From positions 1 through 64,000 of the forward strand of contig CACHBB010000004.1 of the NCBI GenBank assembly GCA_902577945.1: a stretch of 64,000 nucleotides of DNA. The letters run 5' to 3'. Of the stretch, positions 1-12,300 are shown piece after piece. Below the pieces are notes generated by a model. That model did no database searches. It was given only the letters and a program-made list of their open reading frames with translations, and was not told where the DNA came from. A program made the translations under genes and the position numbers. Origin of the DNA: an uncultured Alphaproteobacteria bacterium (GTDB lineage Bacteria > Pseudomonadota > Alphaproteobacteria > HIMB59 > GCA-002718135). The stretch's first letter is position 1; each line of letters opens with the position of its first letter.

Positions 1-252
1 AGTACTATAAATTTCACTATTAATTTTTGCATCGTTTAGAATATTAACTATTCTTTTGCACTTAGATTTATCTCCATCTAAAATATGAACTACTGCGTTA
101 ATTCTAATATCTCTTACGATCGGTATTTCTCCAAAACCAAAATATTGCATTCCACACATACAAACTCTTTTTTCAACATCACAAGTTCCAGCATTTGATA
201 TGTTAAAAAAGCTCAAGGATAACAAAATAATCGAAAAATATAAAATTTTCAT
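1..252 (-). CDS. secreted hypothetical protein, truncated by window edge
   Basis: Minus-strand frame open from ATG (rc of 250-252) to base 1: MKILYFSIILLSLSFFNISNAGTCDVEKRVCMCGMQYFGFGE...; signal peptide followed by Cys-rich segment. Not in the supplied ORF track because it has no stop inside the window. Confidence 0.6.
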   Translation of the reverse strand, partial: MKILYFSIILLSLSFFNISNAGTCDVEKRVCMCGMQYFGFGEIPIVRDIRINAVVHILDGDKSKCKRIVNILNDAKINSEIYST

Positions 253-302
253 ATTTTTTTTATAAATATTATTAATTTTAAGGAAATATTAAAATTTAAT
301 AG

Positions 303-1370
303 TTATATTTTCTTAGCTACACTGATTTCTTTTATATCTGTAATTTTTGTATATCTATCTATCATCTGAGTAGTTTTATGTCCGCTCATTTTCATAATTT
401 CATGAGTTGGAACTCCATTCATTCTTGCTTGAGTTATAGATCCAATTCTTAAACTATGGCCTGATATTTTATCACATTCACTTAATCCAGCTTCTTTAGC
501 TCTTTTTTTTAAAATTAAAACAAAGCTTGTATCAGTTAAACTAATTTTTTTATTATTCTCATTAAGCTCATATTTTCGAATTGAATTAGCTTTATCAATA
601 CGATAGAAAAGGGGACCTGAGTTTACCATTGATATCTCTAGCCAATGATTTAGCGCTCTAACTGGACAATATAAAGCTTCTTCATCACTTTTTTTCTGTA
701 AATAAATTACCCTACCTTCACCTTTTTGATCAGTTTTAGAAAATGGTATCATTATTTGAATTCCTTCATTGTCATATTTTAGATGTTCATATTTCATGCC
801 TAGTAACTCTGATCTTCTACAAAAACTAAAATAACCTACTAAAATTAATGCTTTATCCCTTATATTTTTATAATCATCTGAATTATTAGGTATCAAATCT
901 ATTATCTGCTCAATATCTTTTCTAAGTAATTCCTTTGCTTGTCCTGCTTTATTATTTTTTTCATCTCTTACAATAGCGCTTATAGTTTCTGAAATGGCTG
1001 GGTTTTTTCTATCAAATTGAAATCCACCTAATCTATATTTATACGTTATTGAGGCTAATATTCTTTGTATTGTAGAAGCTTTATAAGCTGATGAAGAGTA
1101 GGGGTTATTATTTATATTTTCTCTTCCTGGTATATTGCTCAATCCTTTTAGAACTTTAGCTTCAGGATCTTCGTGTAACCAATGCATGTAGTTTGCAACA
1201 AGTGAATAAGCGCTATCTAAATCATCGACGTCTAGAGGTTCACATTTGTAATTATTTTTACAGTAATCTATAAATTTTAACCAATCTCCATTATATTTAT
1301 CTTTAGTGTTCTTGGCTTTAGATTTCTCTCTAAGTTTACTTACATTATCATTTATTGATATTTTAACCAT
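303..1370 (-). CDS. tyrosine recombinase / phage-type integrase
   Basis: C-terminal catalytic pattern: FCRRSELLGMKYEH, SGHSLRIGSITQARMNGV, MSGHKTTQMIDRYTK (R...HxxR...H...Y). Confidence 0.92.
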   Translation of the reverse strand: MVKISINDNVSKLREKSKAKNTKDKYNGDWLKFIDYCKNNYKCEPLDVDDLDSAYSLVANYMHWLHEDPEAKVLKGLSNIPGRENINNNPYSSSAYKASTIQRILASITYKYRLGGFQFDRKNPAISETISAIVRDEKNNKAGQAKELLRKDIEQIIDLIPNNSDDYKNIRDKALILVGYFSFCRRSELLGMKYEHLKYDNEGIQIMIPFSKTDQKGEGRVIYLQKKSDEEALYCPVRALNHWLEISMVNSGPLFYRIDKANSIRKYELNENNKKISLTDTSFVLILKKRAKEAGLSECDKISGHSLRIGSITQARMNGVPTHEIMKMSGHKTTQMIDRYTKITDIKEISVAKKI

Positions 1371-1378
1371 TATATATA

Positions 1379-1402
1379 TTACGATAATTACAGTTATCGT
1401 AA
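1379..1402. repeat. perfect 9-bp inverted repeat with 6-nt centre (TTACGATAA-TTACAG-TTATCGTAA) upstream of the integrase start
   Basis: Read directly; arms pair at all nine positions. Architecture resembles XerCD/dif-type core sites or a dimeric operator. Confidence 0.8.
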
Positions 1403-1531
1403 ATAATAGTCAAGAAGAAATAATAATATATATAAATCAATATTTTAAATATATAAATTAATATCATTTATAATATCATAAACTAGATATAGATTTTCAC
1501 GTGTAATAAAATACTGTATATAGTGTATAAA

Positions 1532-2257
1532 ATGGAACAATTACCGCAGATTTCAGCTGATTCCCAGATCTTTGTATTAACGGGTGCTGGTATAAGTAAA
1601 GAGTCTGGAATTGAAACATTTAGAGACTCAGATGGTTTATGGAATAATCACAGGATTGAAGATGTTGCTAGTCCGGAAGGATTCTATAGAAACCCTACTC
1701 TTGTCTACGATTTTTATAATAAACGTCGAAAAGAACTAAATTCAGGAATAAAGCCAAATAGGGCTCATATTTTACTACATGAATTAGAAAAAACATATAA
1801 AATTCATATAGTTACACAAAATATCGATAATTTACATGAAATTGGAGGATCATCATCAATTATTCATATGCATGGTGAACTCAATAAAGCTAGATGTATC
1901 ATGAATGAAAACCATGTATTTGATTGGTTAGAGGACCTAAATGAGACTCACAAATGTCCTGAATGTGGATCTCAAATGAGGCCTCATATTGTGTGGTTTG
2001 GTGAAATGCCAATGCAAATGGATGAAATTCATGATTTAGCAGAGCAATCTAGTCTATTTGTTTCAATAGGTACTTCTGGACAAGTCTACCCTGCTGCTGG
2101 TTTTGTTACGATGTTTAGAGATATGCGTAAACCAACAGTTGAATTAAATCTGGAACCATCAAGTAATCAAGAACAATTTGATTTTGCTATTCATAAACCT
2201 GCTACAGTTGCGGTTGAAGAATTTAAAAATTTACTTTTAAGCAATATAAAAAACTAA
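1532..2257 (+). CDS. cobB: NAD-dependent protein deacylase, Sir2 family (CobB-like)
   Basis: VLTGAGISKESGIETFRDSDGLW, TQNIDNLHE, HMHGEL, CPECGSQMRPHIVWFGEMP, GTSGQVYPAAGF. ORF track start is 1523; an internal Met (MEQLP) at 1532 is equally plausible. Confidence 0.92.
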   Translation: MEQLPQISADSQIFVLTGAGISKESGIETFRDSDGLWNNHRIEDVASPEGFYRNPTLVYDFYNKRRKELNSGIKPNRAHILLHELEKTYKIHIVTQNIDNLHEIGGSSSIIHMHGELNKARCIMNENHVFDWLEDLNETHKCPECGSQMRPHIVWFGEMPMQMDEIHDLAEQSSLFVSIGTSGQVYPAAGFVTMFRDMRKPTVELNLEPSSNQEQFDFAIHKPATVAVEEFKNLLLSNIKN

Positions 2258-2340
2258 TTTATTCACGTTATTAAATTTTTTTTAACAAAAAAATTTTTCT
2301 AGAACTTTCTTTATAAAGAATCATTCGCATTAATGTTGTT

Positions 2341-2796
2341 ATGACAAAAATACGTCCTGATTACACTAAAGCGCGTAATTATTATATTAAAGGAGAGGGA
2401 AATGAGTACCCTACTCTTCAAGATATCGCTACTGAATTTAATTATTCTTTATCAACACTAAGAAAACAAGCAGCAAATGAAGGCTGGCTTTCAAAAAGAA
2501 AAGAAAGAATTGATCTTAAAGAAACAATTAAAATGAGAAAAGATTTTATGGGAAAAGCTTCTAAACTTACCAATGTTTCTTTTAATGCAATAAGTGCCGC
2601 AGAATATATAATCAATAAAATTCAAGAAGAGCAAAAGCAAATTGAATTAGGACATAAAAGTTTTGATGTTCACATTGCTACTAAGCAAATTTGGGCTTTA
2701 AATAATGCAATGAAACTTGTTGAAAGAGGTCAACAAACACTTGATGAAATTGAAAATGGCCACATGTCCCCTCTTGAAGATTTTACTTTTTTATAA
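2341..2796 (+). CDS. HTH-containing protein resembling a phage terminase small subunit
   Basis: TKARNYYIKGEGNEYPTLQDIATEFNYSLSTLRKQAANEGWLSKRKE looks like the N-terminal HTH of terminase small subunits; weak assignment. Confidence 0.45.
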   Translation: MTKIRPDYTKARNYYIKGEGNEYPTLQDIATEFNYSLSTLRKQAANEGWLSKRKERIDLKETIKMRKDFMGKASKLTNVSFNAISAAEYIINKIQEEQKQIELGHKSFDVHIATKQIWALNNAMKLVERGQQTLDEIENGHMSPLEDFTFL

Positions 2797-2839
2797 AACC
2801 TTATCTTTACATCATAATAAGCTGAACTAATTTAAAACT

Positions 2840-3385
2840 ATGCACAAAATAGTTTTTCTATTTATTTTCTTATTTTCTAGCAGTCTTTTCTCTGCTGCAT
2901 CTCCTCCATCAGAGGAAGAAAGTTCCCCTCCATCAAATAATAATTCAAGTAGTAATACTGCTGAAGATAATAGTTCTACTTCAGGTCCATCAGCTAATAT
3001 TAATATTTCTAGAGATGATCATTTATTTATTTTGTACAAAAAATCGTATGACCTTGTGTATGAAAAAAAATACACAAAAGCTATTAAGTTACTCGAAAAA
3101 GTTATTAAACGAAAAGATTTAAATGAAAGAACAGCCGATTTTTATAATCTACTTGGATATTCTTACCGTAAACAAAGTAATCCTGATTTAGATAAATCGT
3201 ATTCTTTTTATATGATTGCCCTTGAAGCAGATCCAAATCACATCCCTACTCTTGAATACTTATCAGAATTATACGTTACACTTGGTAATGAAAACAAATC
3301 AAAAGAATTATTAGAAAAGATACAATATTTAGATAATAATAATTCTTCTAAATATCCAAAAGTAGAAAAAAAATTAGATTATTAA
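2840..3385 (+). CDS. secreted TPR-like repeat protein
   Basis: Signal peptide, Ser/Pro/Asn-rich linker, then TPR-like helices (AIKLLEKVIKRKDLNERTADFYNLLGYSYRKQ...ALEADPNHIPTLEYLSELYVTLG). Confidence 0.65.
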   Translation: MHKIVFLFIFLFSSSLFSAASPPSEEESSPPSNNNSSSNTAEDNSSTSGPSANINISRDDHLFILYKKSYDLVYEKKYTKAIKLLEKVIKRKDLNERTADFYNLLGYSYRKQSNPDLDKSYSFYMIALEADPNHIPTLEYLSELYVTLGNENKSKELLEKIQYLDNNNSSKYPKVEKKLDY

Positions 3386-3386
3386 A

Positions 3387-6300
3387 TTACCACTTATATT
3401 GGCCAGTTAAACTCATTCTAATACCAGAATCATTTCCTTCAACGTGATTGTAATCATTAATTTGACTAAGGTTGATGCCAATATCAACATTATTACTAAA
3501 TGATTGCGTATAATTAATACTCATATCTAATTGTCTTCCTGAGCTTTCTAAATCTATTTCTTTATATGCATAAGGAATATTTCCATCAAGATCTGCTAAT
3601 CCAGGAATACGAACTTTTAAGGCACCACTTTCAATTCTATTTGGCTGACTAACCGAGAATGATAACTTGTTTTGTTTACCTTGAAGGTTATGCAATGAAA
3701 TAGATGCGTTTAAACTTGAACTAATAACATTAGTTGTTCCTTCTATTAAACTATGATTTGCATTATCCATTCTTGATTGACCAAGTGTCCCAGAGAAACT
3801 TAAAGATAAATTATCAATTCTTTTTCCTAAATTCATACCAGTAAATAAAGAATTAGGATTTGCATTGCGATATCCTAATGCTCCTTTTCCTTCTGAGAAT
3901 AAGAATGTATCTTTTTCATCTAGCGTTCCAATCAGGAATTCAACTTTTGTATTTTCATCTGTATCTAATTCAAAGGAAGCAGCTAAAGTTTCTGTTTTTA
4001 ATTCATTATCTAATTCCTCACCTTTATATTCAGAGTTATGATATCCTAATACTGCTTTAATATTTCCTATTGTGTATTCACTATTCACACCAAGACCATT
4101 TGTTTTACCAACAAATGGATTACGTTGCGGTCCAAAATAAAAATTATTTCCATTATTAAAGCTAGCAAATTTTTGTATTGCTGCATTTGGCGACTCAAGA
4201 GTAATATATGCAGTTTTTTCTTCATCCGTTGTATATGATAATGCGTTAGCTGCATTAAATTCACTTTCAAATTGTGTGTTATCTTTTATCTGACCAAGTT
4301 TAGCTAAATCTTTATTAATATTATAGGCCGGTGGTTTTTGAATTGTCTTTTCATCATTTAGAAGAGAAGACATATTAAATTTAAATCCACCATTTAATCC
4401 ATCATAGAAGTATCCAGTTTCATTTGAAAGTCCTTCACTTATTGCATCTCCCATTAAACCAGGTACTGATAATGTTGTTGCGGCAACATCATATCTAGTT
4501 TCTGATAAATATGTTTGATCGTTATTTCCATTATTTTGACCTACGTGATTTGTGTTACCTGTAGTTATAGAGGCAGGATTGGCATTAGATGTAATTGGAG
4601 ACATTGCTGCCATGAAATCAGGTAGTCCATGACCCCATGTATTATGATATCCGTGTTTAATGCTAGCTCCATGTGTTGTAAATGTAGTATTACCAGCAGG
4701 AGTGAACCAACCATTATTTGCTGAAGCTAAAATTCTATCTACGATTTGCTCTGGTGTATGATTAGGAAATGCCTGTTTAACTAATGCAACTCCACCTGCT
4801 ACCATTGGCGCTGTATAAGACGATCCCCCAACTTGCAAAGTTGCATAATATGAAGTTCCAGTAGATTCATCATAATAAGTTTGATGATTTGTTGCATAAC
4901 TATCTGCTGTGAGGCAAAACTCTCGTGCTTTACCACAAGGATTTCCATAGAGAGTAAACTCAGATTCAGTAATACCAGACATATCTGTGCCAGTAAAATC
5001 TGCCCAAATAACTGACAACCAAGCATCGGATAAATCTTCTAAAGAATTACCTAAATTATCAGTACCACCATTGTACCAATATGGTAACGCAGCTAACCAG
5101 GAAGCGTCACTATCTGTGCTATAATTTCCATTCGCAAAAACAATTACACCAGATTGCTGAAAATTATCTAAAGCAGTTACGTATGTCTGCCAATCACTAG
5201 TTTGTGCTGCTGGAACACTTGCATTACCACTAAAGTTATATCCAGCAATTTGATCCATTGTAAACGATGCTTTATTATTGTCATACAAGGTTTGAAACTC
5301 TGTAGCGTCTTTCATAGATGTAGAAGTATCTTTTTGACCCCAACTATTATTTGAAGCGATCGCACTGTAACCTCTTGCAGCATCTAGATCTGCTGCAAAG
5401 TCATCACCATCATAAGTTCCTTGTGTATCGGGTATTGATGAAAGTACTAAATCAGCATCTGGTGCAACGCCAGAAAATAAACTTGATGTACCTGCAGTAT
5501 TATCTCCAGCAGCAAATGTTGCAACAGCGTTACAATGATAATCTGTTGCAGTATCATTTTGGAATGTACTTTCACCTGAACCTCCATCATCAAGGTTATA
5601 AATTGTTTTATTATTAAAAACGGGTACGTTAGTATTGCAGTTAAAATCAGCTATATGAATTGTTTGACCAACACCAGTTAAATAATTTGATCCATCTGTC
5701 ATAGCTTGAACCTCATTTATTCTCATTTGAGTATATGGATGCACAGAACTTCCAACAAGATGAGTATCAATATTTGAATATTGAGCATCAGATGCAACAC
5801 TCGAACTTGTTACTGAATCAGACCCACTATCTGCAAATGCAGTAGCTGTTCTTAATGCATATTCTGTTATCGTGATGGAAACAGAGGTTGTTCCTGAAGT
5901 AGAAGAGTCAGCTCCTGAAACACTTGAAATAGATATCGTTGCTGTCTCTGATCCTTCATTAACTGTATCTTCAGTTGGATTAAATGTTGCCGTACCTGTT
6001 GTAGCTCCAGCACTAATAGTTATGTTTGAAATTTCAGCATAATCACTTGTTTCTGTTGCTGTACCACTTGTTCCTATTACAACAGTTATGTCTTCATCCG
6101 CTACTTGTGTTGAGGTTGCTGTTAAGGTTATATTAGATCCATTATCATAAACACTTGTACTACTGGTACTCAACGATACTGTTGGTGCAGATTCATTTTC
6201 TGTAATAGTAATAGTTTGTGTTTGAGTTCCATCTTCTAGTACTCCTGATTTACCAGAAACAGTATTTATACTAACTGTAACAGCTTCATTACCTTCATAT

Positions 6301-9300
6301 ACTGAGTCGTCCTCTGGAGTAAAATTAACTGTTCCCGTTGTGCTAAGAGCAGAAATAGTAATATTATCCACACTACCACTTCCATCTGTAAAATCTGTTC
6401 CTTCTGTTGCACCGGAGAACGAAAGATCAACAGTAATATTTTCATCTGTTGCTCCACTTAAGGTTGCGGTCATAACGACAGAAGAGCCTGAATTTTCGGC
6501 TATACTTGAAGAAGCAACACTTAATGCTACAGTAGGAGCACTATCATCTTCAGTAATAGTAAAGGTACCTGTTTCATCACCGCTATTAATTGTTGCATTA
6601 CTTGGACTCGATAAAGTCATCGTAACAGTTTCATTACCTTCATAAACATTATCTTGAATAACTGTTACAGGAATATTTCCTGTTGTAGCACCAGCGCTTA
6701 TTGTTAACGTTCCATCTGTTGCCGTGTAATCACTACCAGCTGTCGCTGTTCCATTAGATGAATCATAATCAACTGTCACATCTTTGCCCGAAGCTGCTGA
6801 TAGAGTTACTGTCATGTTTGTTGATGTACTGCTTTCATTTGTTGATGAAGGACTGTTAATAGATAATGTAGGAGCACTATCATTATCTGTAATTGTTAAG
6901 GTTCCAGTTCCACCTGTGATTGTACCACTTGAAGGGTTACTCAGGGTAATTGTTACTGTTTCATTATTTTCATCTAATGTGTCGTTTGTTATTGCTACTG
7001 TAAATGTTTTAGAAGTGTCCCCAGCACTAAATGTTAATGTACCATTTGTAGTTGTGTAATCTGAACCTGCTGTTGCTGTACCAGCAGATGTTGCATATTG
7101 TATTGTCTGGGAGGAAGAATATGCACTGCTCAAAGCCACCGTAATAGTGGCATTACCAACATCTTCTGCAACAGTAACATCTGCTACTGAGAAATTACCA
7201 CTGTCATCATCAGTTATAGTTATAGTAACAGATTGATTACCATCCTCAGTGGCACTTCCCCCAGATACTGTATCAATTGCAATCGTAGCTGTTTCATTTC
7301 CTTCAACAGTTGAATCATTAGTTGGTGTAAAATTAGCTGTCGTTGTCGTCGATCCAGCACTTATTGTCATATCATCTATTGTACCACTACCATCCGTATA
7401 ATCAGTTCCCTCTGTTGCGGTACCGCTTGTGCTTAAGGCAACAGTTACATCAGCTGTTGTTGCAACTGATAAGGTAGCTGTTAATGTAAGTGAAGTACCA
7501 GCATTCTCGGCAATAGAAGTATCACTAGTAGTAAGAGTTACTGTTGGTGCTGAGTCACCATCTGTTATTGTAATGGTTATTGATTGCGTTCCACTTTCTG
7601 TTGCGCCTCCCCCTGATACATTTGACATACTTACAACAAGAGTTTCATTTCCTTCATAAAGAGAGTCAGCTGTTGGATCAAAACTATAACTCGCTTGAGT
7701 ATTACCAGCATTAATAGTGATATCACCAGATGCTAAATAATCACTGGAATAATCTGCTGAACTTGCCGTTCCACCCAAAGTGACACTTACTGTAACTGTC
7801 TGAAACGTAGCTCCAGACAGTATAGCTGTTATACAGCTTGCTCCCGCACTTTCAGAGACAGTTGATGAAATAGAATTTGTATTACTACAATTGTTTAAGG
7901 TCATAGTAACTGTTGGTGCACTCTCATCATCTGTTATTGTTATGGTAACTTCTTGCGGTGTACTATTTTCTGCTACTCCTGTTTTTCCTGATACACTATT
8001 TATAGCAATTACCGCTGTTTCATTAGACGTTGCATCATAGATACTATCATTTGTTGGAGTAAACGAAACAGTTCCTGTTGTTGCACCAGCACTAATAGTA
8101 ATATCAGAAAGATTACCATAATCTGTTCCTTCAGTCGCTGTTCCCGAAGTATCTAAAGTAACTGTAATGGCAGAGTCTGTTGTACCACTTAAAGTTGCCG
8201 TCAATGTTAAAGAAGATCCTGCATTCTCAGCAATACTTGTAGCACTTACTGCCAAAGTAACAGTTGGTGCACTTTCGTCATCTGTTATTGTTATAGTAAC
8301 TTCTTGCGGAGTACTATTTTCTGCTACTCCTGTTTTTCCTGATACACCGTTTATAGCAATTATGGCTGTCTCATTACCTTCGTAAACAGAATCATTAGTT
8401 GGGTCAAATGTAACAGTTCCTGTCGTTGCACCAGCACTAATAGTAATATCATCAAGATTTGATGTACCACCATCATCAGAATAATCAGTTCCCTCTGTTG
8501 ATGTACCTGAAGTATCAAGGGCAACAGTAATATCTTCATCTGTTGTTCCACTTAATGTTGCTGTTAGAGTAATAGTTGAACCAGAATTTTCAGCTATTGA
8601 TGATGCGTCTACGGCTAAAGAAACTACAGGCGCAGATTCATCTTCAGTGATTGTTACAGTGACAGATTGAGAACCACTTTCAGTTGCACTACCTCCTGAC
8701 ACACCTGAAATAGATATGCCGGCTGTTTCATCTCCTTCATACACATTATCATTTGTTGGATCTACTGCTGCCGTTCCTGTTGTAGAACCAGCACTTATTG
8801 TAATATCTGAAACCGTTGCAAAGTCAGTGCCTTCTGTACCTGTTCCCCCTGTACCATCAATAGTAACCGTTACGTCTTGAAATGTTGCATTCGATAACGT
8901 TGCAGTAATTGCAACAGTACTAGAAGAATCTTCATCTATAGCATCTGCACCTTTTGATAATGTAACTGTTGGAGCGCTTTCATCATCCGTAATTGTTATT
9001 GTTACATTTTGTGTTCCATCTTCAGTGGCGCTACCACCAGACACACCACTGATATCTATTGTTGCTGTCTCATTTGAAGTTGCATCATAGATACTATCAT
9101 CTGTTGGAGTAAAATTAACGGTTCCTGTTGTCGAGCCAGCAGAAATTACAATATCATCAATTGATCCACTTCCATCGGTGTAATCCGTTCCCTCAGTTGC
9201 TGTGCCAGAAGTTGATAGAGCAACAGTGACATCAGCAGTTGTTGCTACAGATAGAGTTGCAGTTAGTGTTAACGATGAACCAGCATTCTCTGCAATGGAT

Positions 9301-12300
9301 GTTGCACTTGTTGAAAGGGTTACAGTTGGTGCTGATTCATTATCCGTAATCGTTATTGTTGCTGATTGTGATCCACTCTCTGTGGCACTTCCACCAGAGA
9401 CACTATTAATAGCAACTGTTGCTGTTTCATTTCCTTCATAAACACTATCATTGGTTGGTGTAAATAAAACAGTACCTGTAGTTGCTCCTGCACTGATTGT
9501 AATGTCATCGAGATTACCTGACCCATCGGTGTAATCGGTTCCTTCTGTTGCTGTACCACTTGTACTTAAAGCAACAGTGACATCAGCTGTTGTTGCAACA
9601 GACAGAGTTGCTGTTAAAGTTAACGATGAACCAGCATTTTCCGCAATAGTTGTATCACTGACAGTTAATGTAACAGTTGGTGCACTTTCATCCTCTGTTA
9701 TTGTGATTGTAACTGATTGATCACCGTTTTCTGATGCATCTCCACCAGAAACACTACTAATAGCAACTGTTGCTGTTTCATCATCTTCATACACACTGTC
9801 ATTTGTTGGTGTGAAATTTACTGTACCAGTTGTAGATCCAGCACTGATTGTAATATCATCTATTGCTCCACTTCCATCCGTGTAATCAGTTCCTTCTGTT
9901 GCTGTTCCTGACGTTGATAGCGCAACAGTAACATCTTCATCACTTGTGCTAGAGAGAGTTGCGGTTATAGTAAGAGAACTACCGGCATTCTCTGCAATAG
10001 AAGTTGCGCTAACAGTTAAAGTAACACTTCCCGCACTTTCATTATCTTGAATCGTAATCGTAGCTGATTGTGATCCACTCTCTGTTGCACTTCCACCTGA
10101 GACACTACTAATAGCAATCGTAGCCGTTTCATCACCTTCATAAACTGAATCATCAGTTAGTGTGAAGTTAACTGAACCTGTCGTACTTCCTGCGCTAATA
10201 GTGATGTCATCAAGATTGCCAGAACCATCAGTGTAATCAGTTCCTTCTGTTGCTGTACCACTTGTACTTAAAGCAACAGTTACATCTTCATCTGTTGCAC
10301 CAGATAATTTTGCTTCTATTTTTAAAGACGTCGATGAATTATTCTCCCTAATGGATGTACTTGCGTAATCATATCCTAAACTATCTATTTTAATAGATAA
10401 AGTAACAGTAGGCGCTGATTCATTTTCTGTAATAGTTATAGTAACTGCTTGAGTTCCACTCTCACTTGCTTCACCGGTAACGCTACTTATAGCAATTGTA
10501 GCAGTTTCATTTCCTTCATAAACACTATCATCAGTTGGCGTAAAGTTAACTGTACCTGTTGTACTTCCAGCACTAATAGTAATATCATCAACATTGCCAC
10601 TTCCATCGGTATAATCCGTTCCTTCTGTTGCCGTACCAGATGTACCTAATACAACGGTAACATTTTGATCGGTTGCTCCAGATAACGTTGCTGTTAAAGT
10701 TAATGACGTTCCTGCATTTTCTGCAATAGACGTTGCACTAACAGCAAGTGTTACTGTTGGTTCAGATTCATCTTCTGTAATTGTAACGGTAACAGATTGT
10801 GAACCACTTTCACTAGCTCCTCCACCTGAAACGGTATCAATTGCAATGACTGCTGCTTCATCATCCTCATATACCGCATCATTTGTTGGATCAAAGGTTG
10901 CTGTTCCCGTTGTTGAGCCTGCGCTGATAGTAATATCGGAAATTGTTCCGTAATCTGTTCCTTCTGTTGCAGCTCCACTAGTACTTAATGCAACTGTTAC
11001 AGCTTCATCTACTTTTATAGAAAGAGTTGCTGTTAATGTTACGGTTGATCCAGAGTTCTCAGCAATGGATGCAGCACTTCTTGCTAATGTTACTGTTGGT
11101 GCACTTTCATTTTCTGTAATTGTTATTGTTACCGATTGTGATCCACTCTCTGTGGCACTTCCACCAGATACACCATCAATCGAAATGATGGCTGTTTCAT
11201 TTTCTTCATAGACTGGATCTGATGCATCATCAGTTGGGGTGAAACTTACGGTACCAGTTGTACTACCAGCACTAATCGTAATATCATCGAGATTACCAGA
11301 ACCATCCGTGTAATCAGTTCCTTCAGTGGCGGTACCAGCTGTTCCAATAGTAACTGTTACATCCGCAGTCGTAGCTGTAGATAAGGTTGCTGTAATGGTT
11401 AATGATGATCCAGCATTCTCTGCAATTGATGTATCACTTACAGTTAATGTAACTGTTGGAGCACTTTCATCTTCCGAAATTGTAATCGTAACAGATTGCG
11501 TTCCACTCTCTGTGGCACTACCACCAGAGACACTACTAATAGCAACTGTTGCTGTTTCATCACCTTCATACACACTGTCATTGGTTGGTGTAAAGTTAAC
11601 TGTTCCTGTTGTGCTACCAGCACTAATAGTAATATCATCTATATTCCCTGACCCATCGGTGTAATCGGTTCCTTCTGTTGCTGTTCCAGAAGTTGATAAT
11701 GCAACTGTAACATCAGCTGTTGTTGCAACTGATAATGTCGCTGTTAATGTGAGAGATGATCCTGCATTCTCTGCTATACTTGATCCACTAGTACTTAAAG
11801 TTACTGTTGGTGCACTTTCATTTTCTGTAATTGTAATAGTAACAGCTTGTGTACCACTTTCACTTGCTCCACCACCTGACACACCAGACACAGAAATACC
11901 TGCTGTTTCATTTCCTTCATAAACATTATCGTCTGTTGGATCAAAAGTTACAGTACCTGTAGTACTGCCAGCACTAATCGTAATGTCTGATACTGTACCA
12001 AAGTCTGTTCCTTCAGTTCCTGTTCCACCAGTACCATCAATGGATACTGTAACATCTTGGAAGGTGGCAGTTGATACAGTAGCTGTTAAGGTAATTGTAT
12101 CACTAGAATTTTCTGCAATAGATGATGACGCCGCTGCTAAAGTAACGGTTGGTGCACTTTCATCATCCGTTATTGTTATAGTAACTGCTTGCGGTGTACT
12201 ATTTTCAGCAACACCCGTTTTTCCTGAAACGCCATTAATTGATATGGTTGCAGTTTCATTTGACGTTGCATCATAGATACTATCATTAGTTGGGGTAAAT

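Noticed and set aside
1523-2257. Sir2 protein as part of an anti-phage defence system
   Set aside because: Zinc-site and NAD motifs match CobB-type deacylases, and no defence partner (Argonaute, ThsA-like or HerA) is adjacent.
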